In this document: positions 22,035-30,730 of the stretch, in pieces
Layout of the letters: each line of letters starts with the position of its first letter
Numbering within the stretch: the stretch's first letter is position 1
Assembly: GCF_900111295.1 (NCBI RefSeq)
Contig: NZ_FOGT01000027.1
Location: 1 to 35,403, forward strand
Length of the DNA: 35,403 nt
Source: Salipaludibacillus aurantiacus
GTDB lineage: Bacteria > Bacillota > Bacilli > Bacillales > Salisediminibacteriaceae
Reading direction: 5' to 3'
Made by a program: the position numbers and the translations under genes
Notes under the pieces: model-generated
What the model was told of the DNA's origin: nothing
Databases searched by the model: none
What the model saw: only the letters and a program-made list of their open reading frames with translations

Positions 22035-22080
22035 ATTGGAAACCCTGGAAAATTATAAATTTTGAAAGGAGCAGGATCTT

Positions 22081-23142
22081 ATGCCTACTGTTCTGCACTT
22101 AAATTTAAGAGTGGATCCCACCCAGTATATCCCTCAGATCAGGGAAGTGCCCGGGTATGATTACATCCACTCGGTCCGACAGCCGAAATATATGACGGAT
22201 ATGTCTTTGTTAAATGAAAAAGTTCATTACCTGAATGAAATATTATCCCCGAAAGAACACATCAGGAAATATAATATTTCACTTTTGCATGCGCATCACG
22301 GGCAGCTTGGTTTACTATTAATGCCATTTAAAAAGAAAACAAACCTTCCTCTCGTGACGAGCATACGCGGGGTGGACGCGACCCTGGCTGAAGAACGTGC
22401 TGGCTATCTCCCAAATATGAGAAAACTGTTTGAAGAAGGTGAAAGTTTCTTCCCCGTATGCAATTATCTGGGAGAAAGAATTGCCAATTGGGGCTGTCCT
22501 CCAGAAAAGATGAAAGTATTGTATGGAGGAGTAGATCTCGGTAAGTACACTTATCAGCCAACTTACAGAGAGTCTTCCGCCAACATTTTATCCATTGGAA
22601 GAATGGTAGAAAAGAAGGGCCACCATATTTTAATGGAAGCATTCAATAAAATAAGAGATAAGTTTCCTCAGGCTAAACTGACGCTGATAGGAAGCGGGAA
22701 ATGCGAAAAATATATCGCCTCTTTAGCCACTCAGCTAAATCTTGGAGACTCTTTTCAACTGTTAAAGCATCTGCCAAAAGATGAATTACACGAGCATATG
22801 AGAAAGGCGGATTTGTTTTGTGCGGCCAGCTGTGAGGCGTCAAATGGAGATGTGGAAGGAATCCCTAATACACTTAAAGAAGCGATGGCTTTTGGTTTAC
22901 CGGTCATTTCAACTTCTCATGCCGGTATTCCTGAGTTAGTTACACATGACAAAGAAGGCATACTCGTTCAGGAACACAGCGTGGATGAACTGGCCGAGGC
23001 CCTTGAGTTTATGCTGACAGACAGAACAAAATGGAAAACATTCACTGATGCTGCCCGTCTTAAAATTGAACAAAAGTTTGACCAGAAAGAACAGCTTCGC
23101 CAGCAGGCTGAATTTTACGATGAAATCTTGAGAAAGAAATAA
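22081..23142 (+). CDS. Family 4 (GT-B fold) glycosyltransferase
   Basis: A 353-residue retaining glycosyltransferase, soluble or peripheral. The N-terminal acceptor domain runs to about 165 with LLHAHHGQLGLLL and TSIRGVDAT. The C-terminal donor domain starts at NILSIGRMVEKKGHHILMEAF and has LTLIGSG and the E-x7-E region EGIPNTLKEAMAFGLPVISTS followed by AGIPELV. It resembles colanic-acid-type transferases and occupies the place of ytcC/cotSA-like genes in B. subtilis. AAAGGAG lies about 10 bases before the ATG. The tandem kinase-fold gene follows after 34 bases with no terminator between, so the pair is an operon, which suggests that they act on the same glycan or coat component. Confidence 0.93.
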   Translation: MPTVLHLNLRVDPTQYIPQIREVPGYDYIHSVRQPKYMTDMSLLNEKVHYLNEILSPKEHIRKYNISLLHAHHGQLGLLLMPFKKKTNLPLVTSIRGVDATLAEERAGYLPNMRKLFEEGESFFPVCNYLGERIANWGCPPEKMKVLYGGVDLGKYTYQPTYRESSANILSIGRMVEKKGHHILMEAFNKIRDKFPQAKLTLIGSGKCEKYIASLATQLNLGDSFQLLKHLPKDELHEHMRKADLFCAASCEASNGDVEGIPNTLKEAMAFGLPVISTSHAGIPELVTHDKEGILVQEHSVDELAEALEFMLTDRTKWKTFTDAARLKIEQKFDQKEQLRQQAEFYDEILRKK

Positions 23143-23176
23143 GCGTGAACACAATGATTACAGGAAGGTGGTAACT

Positions 23177-24727
23177 ATGGATGATTTTAAATCCATTTCC
23201 GTAAGAAAAGGAGAAAAAGACTTAGAGATTGATAACCCTACTTCTTACCCGCTCGCAGGAAAAGGAAGCCAGGGGGCTGTCTTTAAATTGTCTGAAAAAA
23301 AATGTGTCAAACTGTTTATAGACCCGGTGCAGGCTAAAATGGAGCAGGAAGCTATAGAAGCAGGCAGACAATTATCTTTTATGCCGGAAGTTTATGAAAC
23401 AGGGGCAAATTACATCGTGATGGAGTATTTTGACGGCCCCGATTTAAAGGCTTACTTGAAAAATGGGATGTTTATGCCGGAATCCACTGCCAAAAAGCTT
23501 CTCACCATATTGAAACAGATGAAAGAAACGGGCTTTACTATGATTGATGCGCCTTTACGCCATATATTTGTGATGGAGAATGAAGAATTTAAAGTAATAG
23601 ACCATGTAAACGCCTTTAAAAGAGACCACCCGGTTCCGCTCAAATTATTGAGAGATCTGAATTTAATTCTATTAAAAGAGTCTTTTTTAATGCACGTGGA
23701 AAAACTTGAACCGCAGATGTTTAGAGAATGGGAGAGTTATTATGACAGAAATAAAATTGACTTCAGAAATATACCGATAGAGTCCGGAGGCTCAGGCCAA
23801 GGTGTAAAATTCGACAGTTCCATTTCACTTCCTTTTGTCGGCAAAGGTCATCAGGGCGCTGTTTTCCGGATTGAAGAGGATAAATGCGTAAAAATATACG
23901 GAAAAACTAATCATGCGGAACAGGAGCAGAAAGTCCTTTTGTCCTCCCAAAACCTGTCCTTCATACCGAAAGTATACGAGACAGATTCGAATTATACTGT
24001 TATGGAATATCTTTTAGGACCGGATTTAAACAGTTATCTCAAAAAGCAGCGCTTACTTTCAAAAGAAGTGGCGGAAGGGTTGCTGAACATCCTGACCACT
24101 ATGAAAAAGGCAGGCTTCAAGCAGATTGATGCGCCGCTTCGCCATACGATCATGACAGCAAACGGCTTTAAAGTGATTGATCATGTCTACTCGTTTGCGC
24201 GCGACCAAAAGATACCTGTTGAATTATTTGAAAACCTGGCCGAAAGACATTTCCTCCTCTCCTTTATAGAGCAGGTTAAAGTAATTGCCCCTGAAACTTA
24301 TAAGGAATGGGATACTCCCGAACTGGATTTCTGGCTTGAGCAGGAAAAACTCCAAATGTCTGCCAAAAAAAAGTCTGAAGGAACTAACCGGTGTACGATT
24401 CCGGGTTCTCAAACAAGTTCCGATATCAAAAACAATACTTTTCAAAATCCAATTTCACCTAATGAAATGAACAGTTTTCAAAAGTCGGGTAAAGATCCGA
24501 ATCAAGAAGTGACTAAGAGTCAAACCACGAGTGAAGCTCCCGATAAAGCTAAGAAGAGACCAGGAAAACGGAAAGCTCAAAATGTTAACAGAGGAAATAA
24601 TAAAGGGAAATTAACTAAAAGACGACTTAACAGAGCCGGAAGAAGGAAACGGGGAAACCGCGGGAAATACAGGACGGTAAAGAAAGGGACAGAGGAATGG
24701 CCGTTAAACTATATAATAAAAGTGTAA
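23177..24727 (+). CDS. Tandem kinase-fold protein with basic low-complexity tail
   Basis: A 516-residue protein; the ATG is chosen because AGGTGG lies just upstream. Two copies of one kinase-like domain follow each other about 194 residues apart: GKGSQGAVFKL (28-38) and GKGHQGAVFRI (222-232), VKLF Lys45 and VKIY Lys239, MEYFDGPDLKAYLK and MEYLLGPDLNSYLK, IDAPLRH (123-129) and IDAPLRH (317-323), VIDHV (140-144) and VIDHV (333-337). The catalytic-loop Asp (124, 318) and the metal Asp (142, 335) are kept, but the usual Asn is His and DFG is DHV in both, so activity is uncertain. From about 385 the chain is polar and disordered, ending in an Arg/Lys/Asn/Gly-rich segment. Single-domain relatives occur in Bacillus. 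The role is unknown; a coat or surface function is inferred from the neighbours. Confidence 0.85.
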   Translation: MDDFKSISVRKGEKDLEIDNPTSYPLAGKGSQGAVFKLSEKKCVKLFIDPVQAKMEQEAIEAGRQLSFMPEVYETGANYIVMEYFDGPDLKAYLKNGMFMPESTAKKLLTILKQMKETGFTMIDAPLRHIFVMENEEFKVIDHVNAFKRDHPVPLKLLRDLNLILLKESFLMHVEKLEPQMFREWESYYDRNKIDFRNIPIESGGSGQGVKFDSSISLPFVGKGHQGAVFRIEEDKCVKIYGKTNHAEQEQKVLLSSQNLSFIPKVYETDSNYTVMEYLLGPDLNSYLKKQRLLSKEVAEGLLNILTTMKKAGFKQIDAPLRHTIMTANGFKVIDHVYSFARDQKIPVELFENLAERHFLLSFIEQVKVIAPETYKEWDTPELDFWLEQEKLQMSAKKKSEGTNRCTIPGSQTSSDIKNNTFQNPISPNEMNSFQKSGKDPNQEVTKSQTTSEAPDKAKKRPGKRKAQNVNRGNNKGKLTKRRLNRAGRRKRGNRGKYRTVKKGTEEWPLNYIIKV

Positions 24728-24762
24728 AAGAACGGTATACAGAAGGTTCACTCATAAAACAG

Positions 24763-24801
24763 GGACTGCCCAAATGTCTGACTTTGAGGCAGCCTTTTTT
24801 T
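24763..24801 (+). terminator. Terminator of the GT4-tandem kinase operon
   Basis: GG(A)CTGCCCAAA pairs with TTTG(A)GGCAGCC around TGTCTGAC, and seven Ts follow. It starts about 35 bases after the stop codon. Confidence 0.85.
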
Positions 24802-24899
24802 ATATGCACGAGCGGAGATCCCCCTGATTCAGCCCACAGCTTGCGTATGACCTTAAAACAAAAAGGCGAGCACCCACCTGACGGACTGAAATCACATCT

Positions 24900-24976
24900 A
24901 AAAACATCCGAACAAAATTCATTGATTTTGTCCGGACGTCATTTAGATTCCTATTCTTTTGTCCCAGCCTGTTAAA
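24900..24976 (-). terminator. TPR gene terminator within a repeated element, copy B
   Basis: On the minus strand ACGTCCGGACAAAAT pairs with ATTTTGTTCGGATGT around CAATGA (24904-24939), 15 pairs with two G-U wobbles, followed by TTTTAG. The arms and the upstream block AGGCT..ACAAAAGAA..AGG match copy A after trxB. No other feature was seen in 24802-24900. Confidence 0.85.
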
Positions 24977-24991
24977 CTTCCCAATACACAA

Positions 24992-26038
24992 TCACCGGTA
25001 AAGAAACCGGCTAATATCACGGGGCGGCTCGTTTCCGTTATCTATTTCTTTTATAAACGTTTGAGTCAGCTGCTTTTTTTCCGGTTCATCCGCCTCAATG
25101 CTTACCCACAGTTTCTTTGCTGCTTCTTTATTACCGGTATGCCATGATAGTAACGCCAGCTGGTGGTTAAAATCATGGAATCCAGGAAGAAGTTTTTTGT
25201 TCAGCAGCTTAGCGTACCATTCATACGCTTTCTGGTACTCCCCTGCAAACAGGAGGCTTCTGCCGAGAAAGTAACAGTGAAAGTGATCCATCGGCCTTAA
25301 ATTAATGATATTACGGATCCACACGGACGCCTGAGGATCATTATTCTGGTAAAGAAGGACGGCCATCTGGCACTGCGCTAAGAAATTGGGTTCATCTTTA
25401 ATTAATAAATCTTTCAGTATTTGTTCAGCCTCTTTCTGCCTGTTCTGGTACATTAAAGCCTCAGCCAGATACACATAAAGATTCCAGTGTGATGGGACTG
25501 CCGCCATCTGCTTTCTTGCCTCTTCTTCGGCTTCAGCATATTTGCCGCTGTTCAAAAGGCCGATAAAGTGAAAATCATCCAGCTTCTCTTTGGCTGGCAT
25601 ATCCTTCTCTCCAGATTCCCCCAGCTGATTATTAACCATATCCAAAAGGGATTCCGCGTCTTCGGAAAATTCGCCTTCTTCGTCAATTTCTAAATATACC
25701 TCAAGATTCTCTTTAGCTTCTTCCAGCTTTCCGAGATGTGCCATATTATTAGCCAGAAAGAAATAGCATTCACTCATCGAAGGATCAATATCAGTCTTTA
25801 TTTTAGTGAGATAGTCATTCGAGGCTTCATATTCTCCTCTTTCAGATAGAACAATAGCCAACTGGCAGCTGAATACCGGTTCTTCCGGTTCAACACGGAT
25901 CGCCCGTTTAAAATATTGTACAGCACGTTCAATTTGCTGATTCTGATATGCTTCAATTCCTTTTTTATAAAAGTAACCGCCATCCTGTATAAAAGGAATG
26001 ACCTGTCCCTTTTTTTCCTTCGTTTCTATACCTGGCAT
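24992..26038 (-). CDS. Tetratricopeptide repeat protein (YvcD-like by position)
   Basis: A 348-residue soluble TPR scaffold with no signal peptide or membrane segment. TPR-like helix pairs are visible at about 22-55 (YFYKKGIEAYQNQQIERAVQ), 57-88, 90-120 (LANNMAHLGKLEEAKENLEV), 160-190, 195-225 (VYLAEALMYQNRQKEAEQIL), 255-285 (YFLGRSLLFAGEYQKAYEWY) and 293-310. The family binds partner proteins or peptides; the partner here is unknown. ATG follows GGAGG by eight bases. In B. subtilis a TPR gene (yvcD) lies between the his operon and trxB, so this is its likely counterpart, though shorter than the B. subtilis protein as I recall it. It marks the right edge of the accessory island. Confidence 0.85.
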   Translation of the reverse strand: MPGIETKEKKGQVIPFIQDGGYFYKKGIEAYQNQQIERAVQYFKRAIRVEPEEPVFSCQLAIVLSERGEYEASNDYLTKIKTDIDPSMSECYFFLANNMAHLGKLEEAKENLEVYLEIDEEGEFSEDAESLLDMVNNQLGESGEKDMPAKEKLDDFHFIGLLNSGKYAEAEEEARKQMAAVPSHWNLYVYLAEALMYQNRQKEAEQILKDLLIKDEPNFLAQCQMAVLLYQNNDPQASVWIRNIINLRPMDHFHCYFLGRSLLFAGEYQKAYEWYAKLLNKKLLPGFHDFNHQLALLSWHTGNKEAAKKLWVSIEADEPEKKQLTQTFIKEIDNGNEPPRDISRFLYR

Positions 26039-26119
26039 TCAACGTGCCTCCATTTCATTTATAAAAAATTCTATACGTTAATTTGACTTTTTTCTCCAAT
26101 TTTCGCTTGACCTAGTTGA

Positions 26120-26148
26120 AGTATAACACGGAGACAATGAACGGACAA
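26120..26148 (-). promoter_or_regulatory. Sigma-A promoter of the TPR gene
   Basis: On the minus strand TTGTCC (26143-26148) is followed after 17 bases by TATACT (26120-26125), about 80 bases before the start codon. The remainder of the 342-base gap 26039-26380 is AT-rich and shows no credible gene. Confidence 0.65.
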
Positions 26149-26380
26149 CGCGGCTCGGCTTTTATCCGAATAAGAAGCATTAAAATATAAGATTAAGAAT
26201 TTTTTGAAAGGGTAATTAACTATATTAGAGTCTTTTAACAGTTTCGCCTTATTATCTTCCCTTAAACCGCCTGGTATTAAAAGCTTACCGCCAAATTCCG
26301 CCATAATCTTTATACTTTTTTATACTTATTTCTTTCACAGACTGAATTTTCCGTTGAGTATAAAAACAGGGAGGATAGAA

Positions 26381-26941
26381 ATGACTATTCATAACATTAT
26401 TTTTTTCATTATTACTTTTATCTGGCTCGCTGAATTTATTGTCTTTAGAAACCGGAAACCAGGCGGGACGAAAAAATCTGAAGAAACCTTTACGTTTTCA
26501 GGAATTCTTCTTTCAGTGTTGGCAGTCATTACTGCCTCCGTCTTTTCCAAGGAGTTGAATATCTGGCTTATAGAGTCTTCCTTGGTGTTATGGAGCGGCC
26601 TCCTTATTTACGGGACCGGGACGGGACTCCGTTATTGGGGAATAATTAAGCTCGGAAAGCAGTTCACACGCCATGTTAATGTGGCGGAAGAGGATACGAT
26701 CGTCAGCTCGGGTCCTTTCCGCATGATGCGTCATCCATTGTATACCGGATTATTTCTTATCCTCCTTGGAATTAGTACATCTATGGGGAGCATAGCTGGG
26801 CTGTTACTTATATTTATTGTTTTTATGCCTTTTTTACTTAGACGTATAAGACTGGAAGAAAAAATGCTGACAGAAACATTCGGTGAAGAGTATAAAGACT
26901 GGGCTGGTTCACGATACCGGCTCATCCCTTTTTTATACTGA
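26381..26941 (+). CDS. Isoprenylcysteine carboxyl methyltransferase-like membrane methyltransferase
   Basis: A 186-residue integral membrane protein with four or five hydrophobic segments. I start it at MTIHNIIFFIITFIW, because GGGAGG lies six bases upstream; the longer frame would need a TTG with no ribosome site. The family's cofactor and active-site motifs are RHVNVAEEDTIVSSGPFRMM, RHPLYTG and the C-terminal RIRLEEKMLTETFGEEYKDW followed by RYRLIP. Family members methylate lipid or prenyl carboxyl or hydroxyl groups with S-adenosylmethionine; B. subtilis YpbQ methylates alkylpyrones. It is followed after 36 bases by a carotenoid-type desaturase gene, so its substrate may be a terpenoid, but that is inference. 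Confidence 0.82.
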   Translation: MTIHNIIFFIITFIWLAEFIVFRNRKPGGTKKSEETFTFSGILLSVLAVITASVFSKELNIWLIESSLVLWSGLLIYGTGTGLRYWGIIKLGKQFTRHVNVAEEDTIVSSGPFRMMRHPLYTGLFLILLGISTSMGSIAGLLLIFIVFMPFLLRRIRLEEKMLTETFGEEYKDWAGSRYRLIPFLY

Positions 26942-26977
26942 TTATTTCATAATTTTATATTAGTGGAGGTGTATGTC

Positions 26978-28492
26978 ATGCAGCATAAAAAGAAAGCTGT
27001 GGTGATTGGGGCAGGACTTGCCGGTCTTTCTTCTGCAATCCGATTGGCAGGAGACGGCTACGCAGTAACTGTCCTGGAGAAAAATGAAAACATAGGCGGA
27101 AAGTTAAACCGCCGCTCAGGAAAAGGATATACTTTCGATACAGGTCCCTCTATTTTAACGATGCCATGGGTTCTTGAGCAGCTTTTTGAAAGCGTCCATA
27201 GAAAGCTGGAAGATTACATTGAGATAGAACGTATTGAACCGCAGTGGCGGACGTTTTATGAGGATGGAACAAGTATTGATGTGTTATCCGATTTGCCGGA
27301 AATGCTGGAAGAAATGCGGAAAGTAAAGCCTGATCCTGATTCGTCGTTTATGAAATTCCTTGCATATTCACAGGATATGTATGATATTTGTATGAAAAGT
27401 TTTTACAAGACGAGCATTACAGGTTTAAAAGAACTAAAAGCCCAGCATACACTCAAAGAACTGCTTGCGATGGACCCTTTCCATACAGTAGCAGACGGAA
27501 CAAAGAAGCATTTTAAAAACAAGCATCTGGAGCAGCTTTTCAACTTTTTCGTTATGTATGTCGGTTCTAATCCCTATCAGGCCCCGGCCATACTTAACCA
27601 GCTTGTCTACGTCCAGCTCGGCCTTGGAATATACTATGTTAAAGGCGGGATGTACAACATTGCTAAAGGCATGAAAGCTGTACTCGATGAACTTCGGGCA
27701 GAGGTTCATACAGACTGCCCCGTTTCCCACGTTGTGGAAGAAGAAGGAACGGCTAAAGGCGTCGTCACCGAAGACGGCGAGTTTTTTGACGCAGATGTAG
27801 TAGTGTCGAATCTCGAAGTCATTCCGGCGTATAAAACGCTCCTCCCTAAAAACAGCCGTACTAAAAAAGAAATAAAACAGCTTACAAAAACGTTCGATCC
27901 GACCGTTTCAGGGCAAGTTCTATTACTAGGTGTCAACAAAGAGTTTAAAAATCTCAAGCACCATAATTTCTTTTTCTCTGAAGATCCTGAAAAGGAATTT
28001 AAGCAGATATTTGAGAAAGGAGTTCCTGCGGATGATCCGACTGTCTACATTGGTGTTTCTTCTAAATCGGATCCAAGCCAGGCGCCTCAAGGCAAAGAGA
28101 ATTTATTCGTGCTGACCCATGTGCCTCCTAAGACGGCTATGAAGAAAAAAGCTGACTGGGATAAATACCGGGAAGTCATCCTTGATAAGCTGGAACGGAT
28201 GGGCATGGAAGGTTTGCGTGATTCGATAGAATTTGAGTATGAATTTACGCCGGATACTCTTGAAGAGTTATACGGTGCAACTGGCGGCTCAATTTATGGG
28301 ATCGCTTCTAATAAAGGGACGAATGGCGGGTTTAAAATCCCTTCAAAAAGCTCGGTTTACGAAAACCTTTATTTTACCGGCGGTTCTACCCACCCGGGAG
28401 GCGGGGTACCGATGGTAACTCTTTCAGGCCAGCTCACTGCTGATCTCATTAAGAAACACTCTGAAGAAGCCGAACTCGGTAAAAACGCCTGA
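26978..28492 (+). CDS. Phytoene/dehydrosqualene desaturase family flavoprotein (CrtI/CrtN/CrtP-like)
   Basis: A 504-residue FAD enzyme of carotenoid synthesis. The start follows GGAGGTG by six bases. The N-terminal FAD motif is VVIGAGLAGLSSAIRLAGDGY with LEKNENIGGKLNRRSG, then FDTGPSILTMPWVLEQLF typical of the family. NPYQAPAILNQLVY and YYVKGGMYNIAKGMKAVL lie mid-chain. The C-terminal signature is LYFTGGSTHPGGGVPMV. The bacterial family includes CrtN desaturases and CrtP/CrtNb oxygenases of C30 carotenoids; I cannot separate them by eye. No squalene or phytoene synthase gene is in the window, so any pathway partner lies elsewhere. A bidirectional terminator follows. Confidence 0.9.
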   Translation: MQHKKKAVVIGAGLAGLSSAIRLAGDGYAVTVLEKNENIGGKLNRRSGKGYTFDTGPSILTMPWVLEQLFESVHRKLEDYIEIERIEPQWRTFYEDGTSIDVLSDLPEMLEEMRKVKPDPDSSFMKFLAYSQDMYDICMKSFYKTSITGLKELKAQHTLKELLAMDPFHTVADGTKKHFKNKHLEQLFNFFVMYVGSNPYQAPAILNQLVYVQLGLGIYYVKGGMYNIAKGMKAVLDELRAEVHTDCPVSHVVEEEGTAKGVVTEDGEFFDADVVVSNLEVIPAYKTLLPKNSRTKKEIKQLTKTFDPTVSGQVLLLGVNKEFKNLKHHNFFFSEDPEKEFKQIFEKGVPADDPTVYIGVSSKSDPSQAPQGKENLFVLTHVPPKTAMKKKADWDKYREVILDKLERMGMEGLRDSIEFEYEFTPDTLEELYGATGGSIYGIASNKGTNGGFKIPSKSSVYENLYFTGGSTHPGGGVPMVTLSGQLTADLIKKHSEEAELGKNA

Positions 28493-28509
28493 CAAAGCCA
28501 TACAACACT

Positions 28510-28546
28510 AAAACCCTGAGGCAGCGGAAAGCTGCTTCAGGGTTTT
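28510..28546. terminator. Bidirectional terminator between desaturase and his operon
   Basis: AAAACCCTGAGGCAGC and GCTGCTTCAGGGTTTT pair over 16 bases with one wobble and a GGAAA loop. T runs are built into both ends, so it can stop transcription from the desaturase (plus) and from hisIE (minus). Confidence 0.92.
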
Positions 28547-28566
28547 GTCATTAAAAAGACTGGCTG

Positions 28567-29238
28567 CTATTTTTTACCGGAATGGCGGTCGGCTAACCGT
28601 CTAAGAACGTCATCAATAGGAAGGTTTTGTTCACGCAGAAGAACGAGCCAATGGTACAGTAAGTCGGCACTTTCCCAAGTCAACTCTTCTTTATCTCTGT
28701 TTTTAGCAGCGATAATCACTTCTGACGCTTCTTCGCCGACTTTTTTCAGAATTTTATCGACGCCTTCCTCAAACAGGTAAGTCGTGTAAGAGCCTTCAGG
28801 GCGCTCCGCCTCTCGGGCTGCAATAACACTCTCCAGTTCATTGAAAATAGCAAACCTGCCCTGTTGATCTGTTGAAGAAGAGTTCTCTTCCTCTGAAGCA
28901 TCTGCAGGGCCGCTCACATCGCTGGCTGTCCAGAGCGTCTCTGAAAAACAGCTGTAGTCTCCTTTATGGCAGGCGGGACCTGCCGGTTCAGCAAGGATAA
29001 CCAGTGCGTCCTGGTCACAGTCATACCTTATTTCGTGAACTTTTTGAGTGTTTCCGGAGGTCGCTCCTTTATGCCATAACTCCTGCCTGGAACGGCTGTA
29101 AAACCACGTTTCTCCTGTTTGCATTGTTTTGTTCAGTGACTCTTCATTCATATACGCCAGTGTCAGGACCTGTTTTGACTGATGGTCCTGCACGATTGCC
29201 GGGATGAGCCCGTTTTTATCAAAAGACAGTTCGGTCAT
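28567..29238 (-). CDS. hisI: Bifunctional phosphoribosyl-AMP cyclohydrolase / phosphoribosyl-ATP pyrophosphatase
   Basis: Carries out steps two and three of histidine synthesis. The N-terminal HisI domain (1-115) has the metal ligands YDCDQDA and the zinc cysteines in [11 protein letters not shown]. The C-terminal HisE domain (about 130-223) has [20 protein letters not shown] and [14 protein letters not shown] with its helical metal-binding Glu/Asp residues. An acidic Ser/Glu-rich linker (about 120-132) joins them. The 223-residue length fits a HisIE fusion. Its ATG overlaps the hisF stop by four bases. It is the last gene of the operon. Confidence 0.97.
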   Translation of the reverse strand: MTELSFDKNGLIPAIVQDHQSKQVLTLAYMNEESLNKTMQTGETWFYSRSRQELWHKGATSGNTQKVHEIRYDCDQDALVILAEPAGPACHKGDYSCFSETLWTASDVSGPADASEEENSSSTDQQGRFAIFNELESVIAAREAERPEGSYTTYLFEEGVDKILKKVGEEASEVIIAAKNRDKEELTWESADLLYHWLVLLREQNLPIDDVLRRLADRHSGKK

Positions 29239-29993
29239 CGAATTTCCAGCCCTTTCTCTTTTAAATACTTCTTCACTTCAGCTACAGATGTTTCACGATA
29301 ATGAAAAATGGAGGCGGCAAGTGCTGCATCAGCTTTCCCTTCGGTAAACACCTCATAGAAATGTTCCTGGTTACCGGCTCCTCCAGAGGCAATGACTGGT
29401 ACAGACACAGCTTCACTGACAGTTTTCGTAAGGGACACATCAAATCCTGACTTTTCGCCGTCTTCGTCCATACTTGTCAGTAAAATCTCCCCCGCTCCCT
29501 GGGCCACTGCTTCTTTCGCCCACGCCGTTACTTCCCGGTCAGTTGGCGTACGTCCGCCGTGCGTATATACGCGCCAGGAAGACAACTCATCGTCCCACTT
29601 CGCATCAATAGCGACGACGATACACTGGGTTCCAAAAAAATCAGCCCCTTCACGGATCAGTTCAGGCCGTTTGACGGCAGCTGTATTAAGGGACACTTTA
29701 TCTGCGCCGGCCCGGAGAATGCGTCTCATGTCGGCCACTGTGTTTATCCCTCCGCCTACAGTAAACGGAATAGCAAGTTTTCCAGCGACTTCTTCCACCA
29801 CATCGACCATTGTTTCCCTGCCTTCATGGGAAGCAGAAATATCAAGAAACACCAATTCATCGGCCATCTGTTCATCATAAAAAGCTGCAAGTTCAACCGG
29901 ATCACCGGCATCACGGAGATTAACAAATTGCACGCCTTTTACTACCCGGCCTTCTTTGACGTCAAGACACGGAATAATACGCTTTGTAAGCAT
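29235..29993 (-). CDS. hisF: Imidazole glycerol phosphate synthase, cyclase subunit HisF
   Basis: Uses ammonia delivered by HisH to convert PRFAR into imidazole glycerol phosphate and AICAR. The 252-residue (beta/alpha)8 barrel has the catalytic Asp in [14 protein letters not shown] (Asp11 region) and the second Asp in [12 protein letters not shown] (Asp130 region). The phosphate loops FTVGGGI and VIASGGAGN are present. The ATG overlaps the last base of the hisA stop (TAATG), and the hisI start overlaps its own stop. Confidence 0.98.
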   Translation of the reverse strand: MLTKRIIPCLDVKEGRVVKGVQFVNLRDAGDPVELAAFYDEQMADELVFLDISASHEGRETMVDVVEEVAGKLAIPFTVGGGINTVADMRRILRAGADKVSLNTAAVKRPELIREGADFFGTQCIVVAIDAKWDDELSSWRVYTHGGRTPTDREVTAWAKEAVAQGAGEILLTSMDEDGEKSGFDVSLTKTVSEAVSVPVIASGGAGNQEHFYEVFTEGKADAALAASIFHYRETSVAEVKKYLKEKGLEIR

Positions 29994-30730
29994 TAGCCGC
30001 GCACCTCCCTTACAGCGTCTTCAAGTCGGATTTTATCAGTATATAATGCTTTTCCGATAATAGCTCCGGCTATGCCGTCATTTTTCCGGCTGATCAGTTC
30101 TTTTAAGTCACCCATACTGCTCACTCCGCCTGAAGCAATTACTTGCTTGCCTGTCGCTTGACCGAGGTTCGCAATAGCTTCCACATTCGGTCCTGACATC
30201 ATCCCGTCACGTGAAATATCCGTCATGATAAATGTTTCTGCTCCCTGTGCCGCCAGCTCAGCACCGAGTTCTTCAGCTTTCACTTCTGATGTCTGGAGCC
30301 AGCCGTGTGTGGCCACATAACCGTCACGTGCATCAATTCCGATAGCAATGCGTGCGCCTCCATACTCATTAAGCATCTCTTTAACAAACCCTGGGTCCGA
30401 GATAGCCGAACTGCCCAGTATGACACGGGAGACGCCCGCTTCCAAATACGTCTTCACATCCTGCGGGGTCCTTATGCCTCCGCCCACCTGTACGCTGGCG
30501 TCCAATTCGGAAGCAGCCCGGAGAACTTCTGTGTGATTAACAGGCTCTCCTTTCTTAGCTCCGTCTAAATCCACCATATGGATCCACTTCGCGCCTTTTT
30601 TCTCAAAGCTTGAAGCCATCGCAAACGGAGAATCGCCGTAAACTGTCTCTTTATCATAATCTCCCTGAAGAAGACGGACGCATTTTCCTCCGCGAATATC
30701 TATTGCCGGATAAATAGTAAAGTCAGTCAT
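29993..30730 (-). CDS. hisA: ProFAR isomerase HisA
   Basis: Amadori-type isomerisation of ProFAR to PRFAR. The 245-residue half-barrel duplication is homologous to HisF. The catalytic Asp lies in [14 protein letters not shown] and the second in [22 protein letters not shown] and VIASGGVSS bind the substrate phosphates. The start overlaps the hisH stop by eight bases and the end abuts hisF. Nothing unusual was seen. Confidence 0.98.
   Translation of the reverse strand: MTDFTIYPAIDIRGGKCVRLLQGDYDKETVYGDSPFAMASSFEKKGAKWIHMVDLDGAKKGEPVNHTEVLRAASELDASVQVGGGIRTPQDVKTYLEAGVSRVILGSSAISDPGFVKEMLNEYGGARIAIGIDARDGYVATHGWLQTSEVKAEELGAELAAQGAETFIMTDISRDGMMSGPNVEAIANLGQATGKQVIASGGVSSMGDLKELISRKNDGIAGAIIGKALYTDKIRLEDAVREVRG

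Noticed and set aside
24697-24975. 92-residue plus-strand frame after the tandem kinase gene
   Set aside because: It runs through two terminators and the repeat and overlaps the end of the kinase gene out of frame.
26071-26304. 77-residue minus-strand reading frame upstream of the TPR gene
   Set aside because: No ribosome site, no recognisable family, and the TTGTCC-N17-TATACT promoter of the TPR gene lies within it.
29392-29996. Two long plus-strand frames (162 and 145 residues) inside hisF
   Set aside because: Antisense shadows with no ribosome site; hisF is clearly coding on the minus strand.
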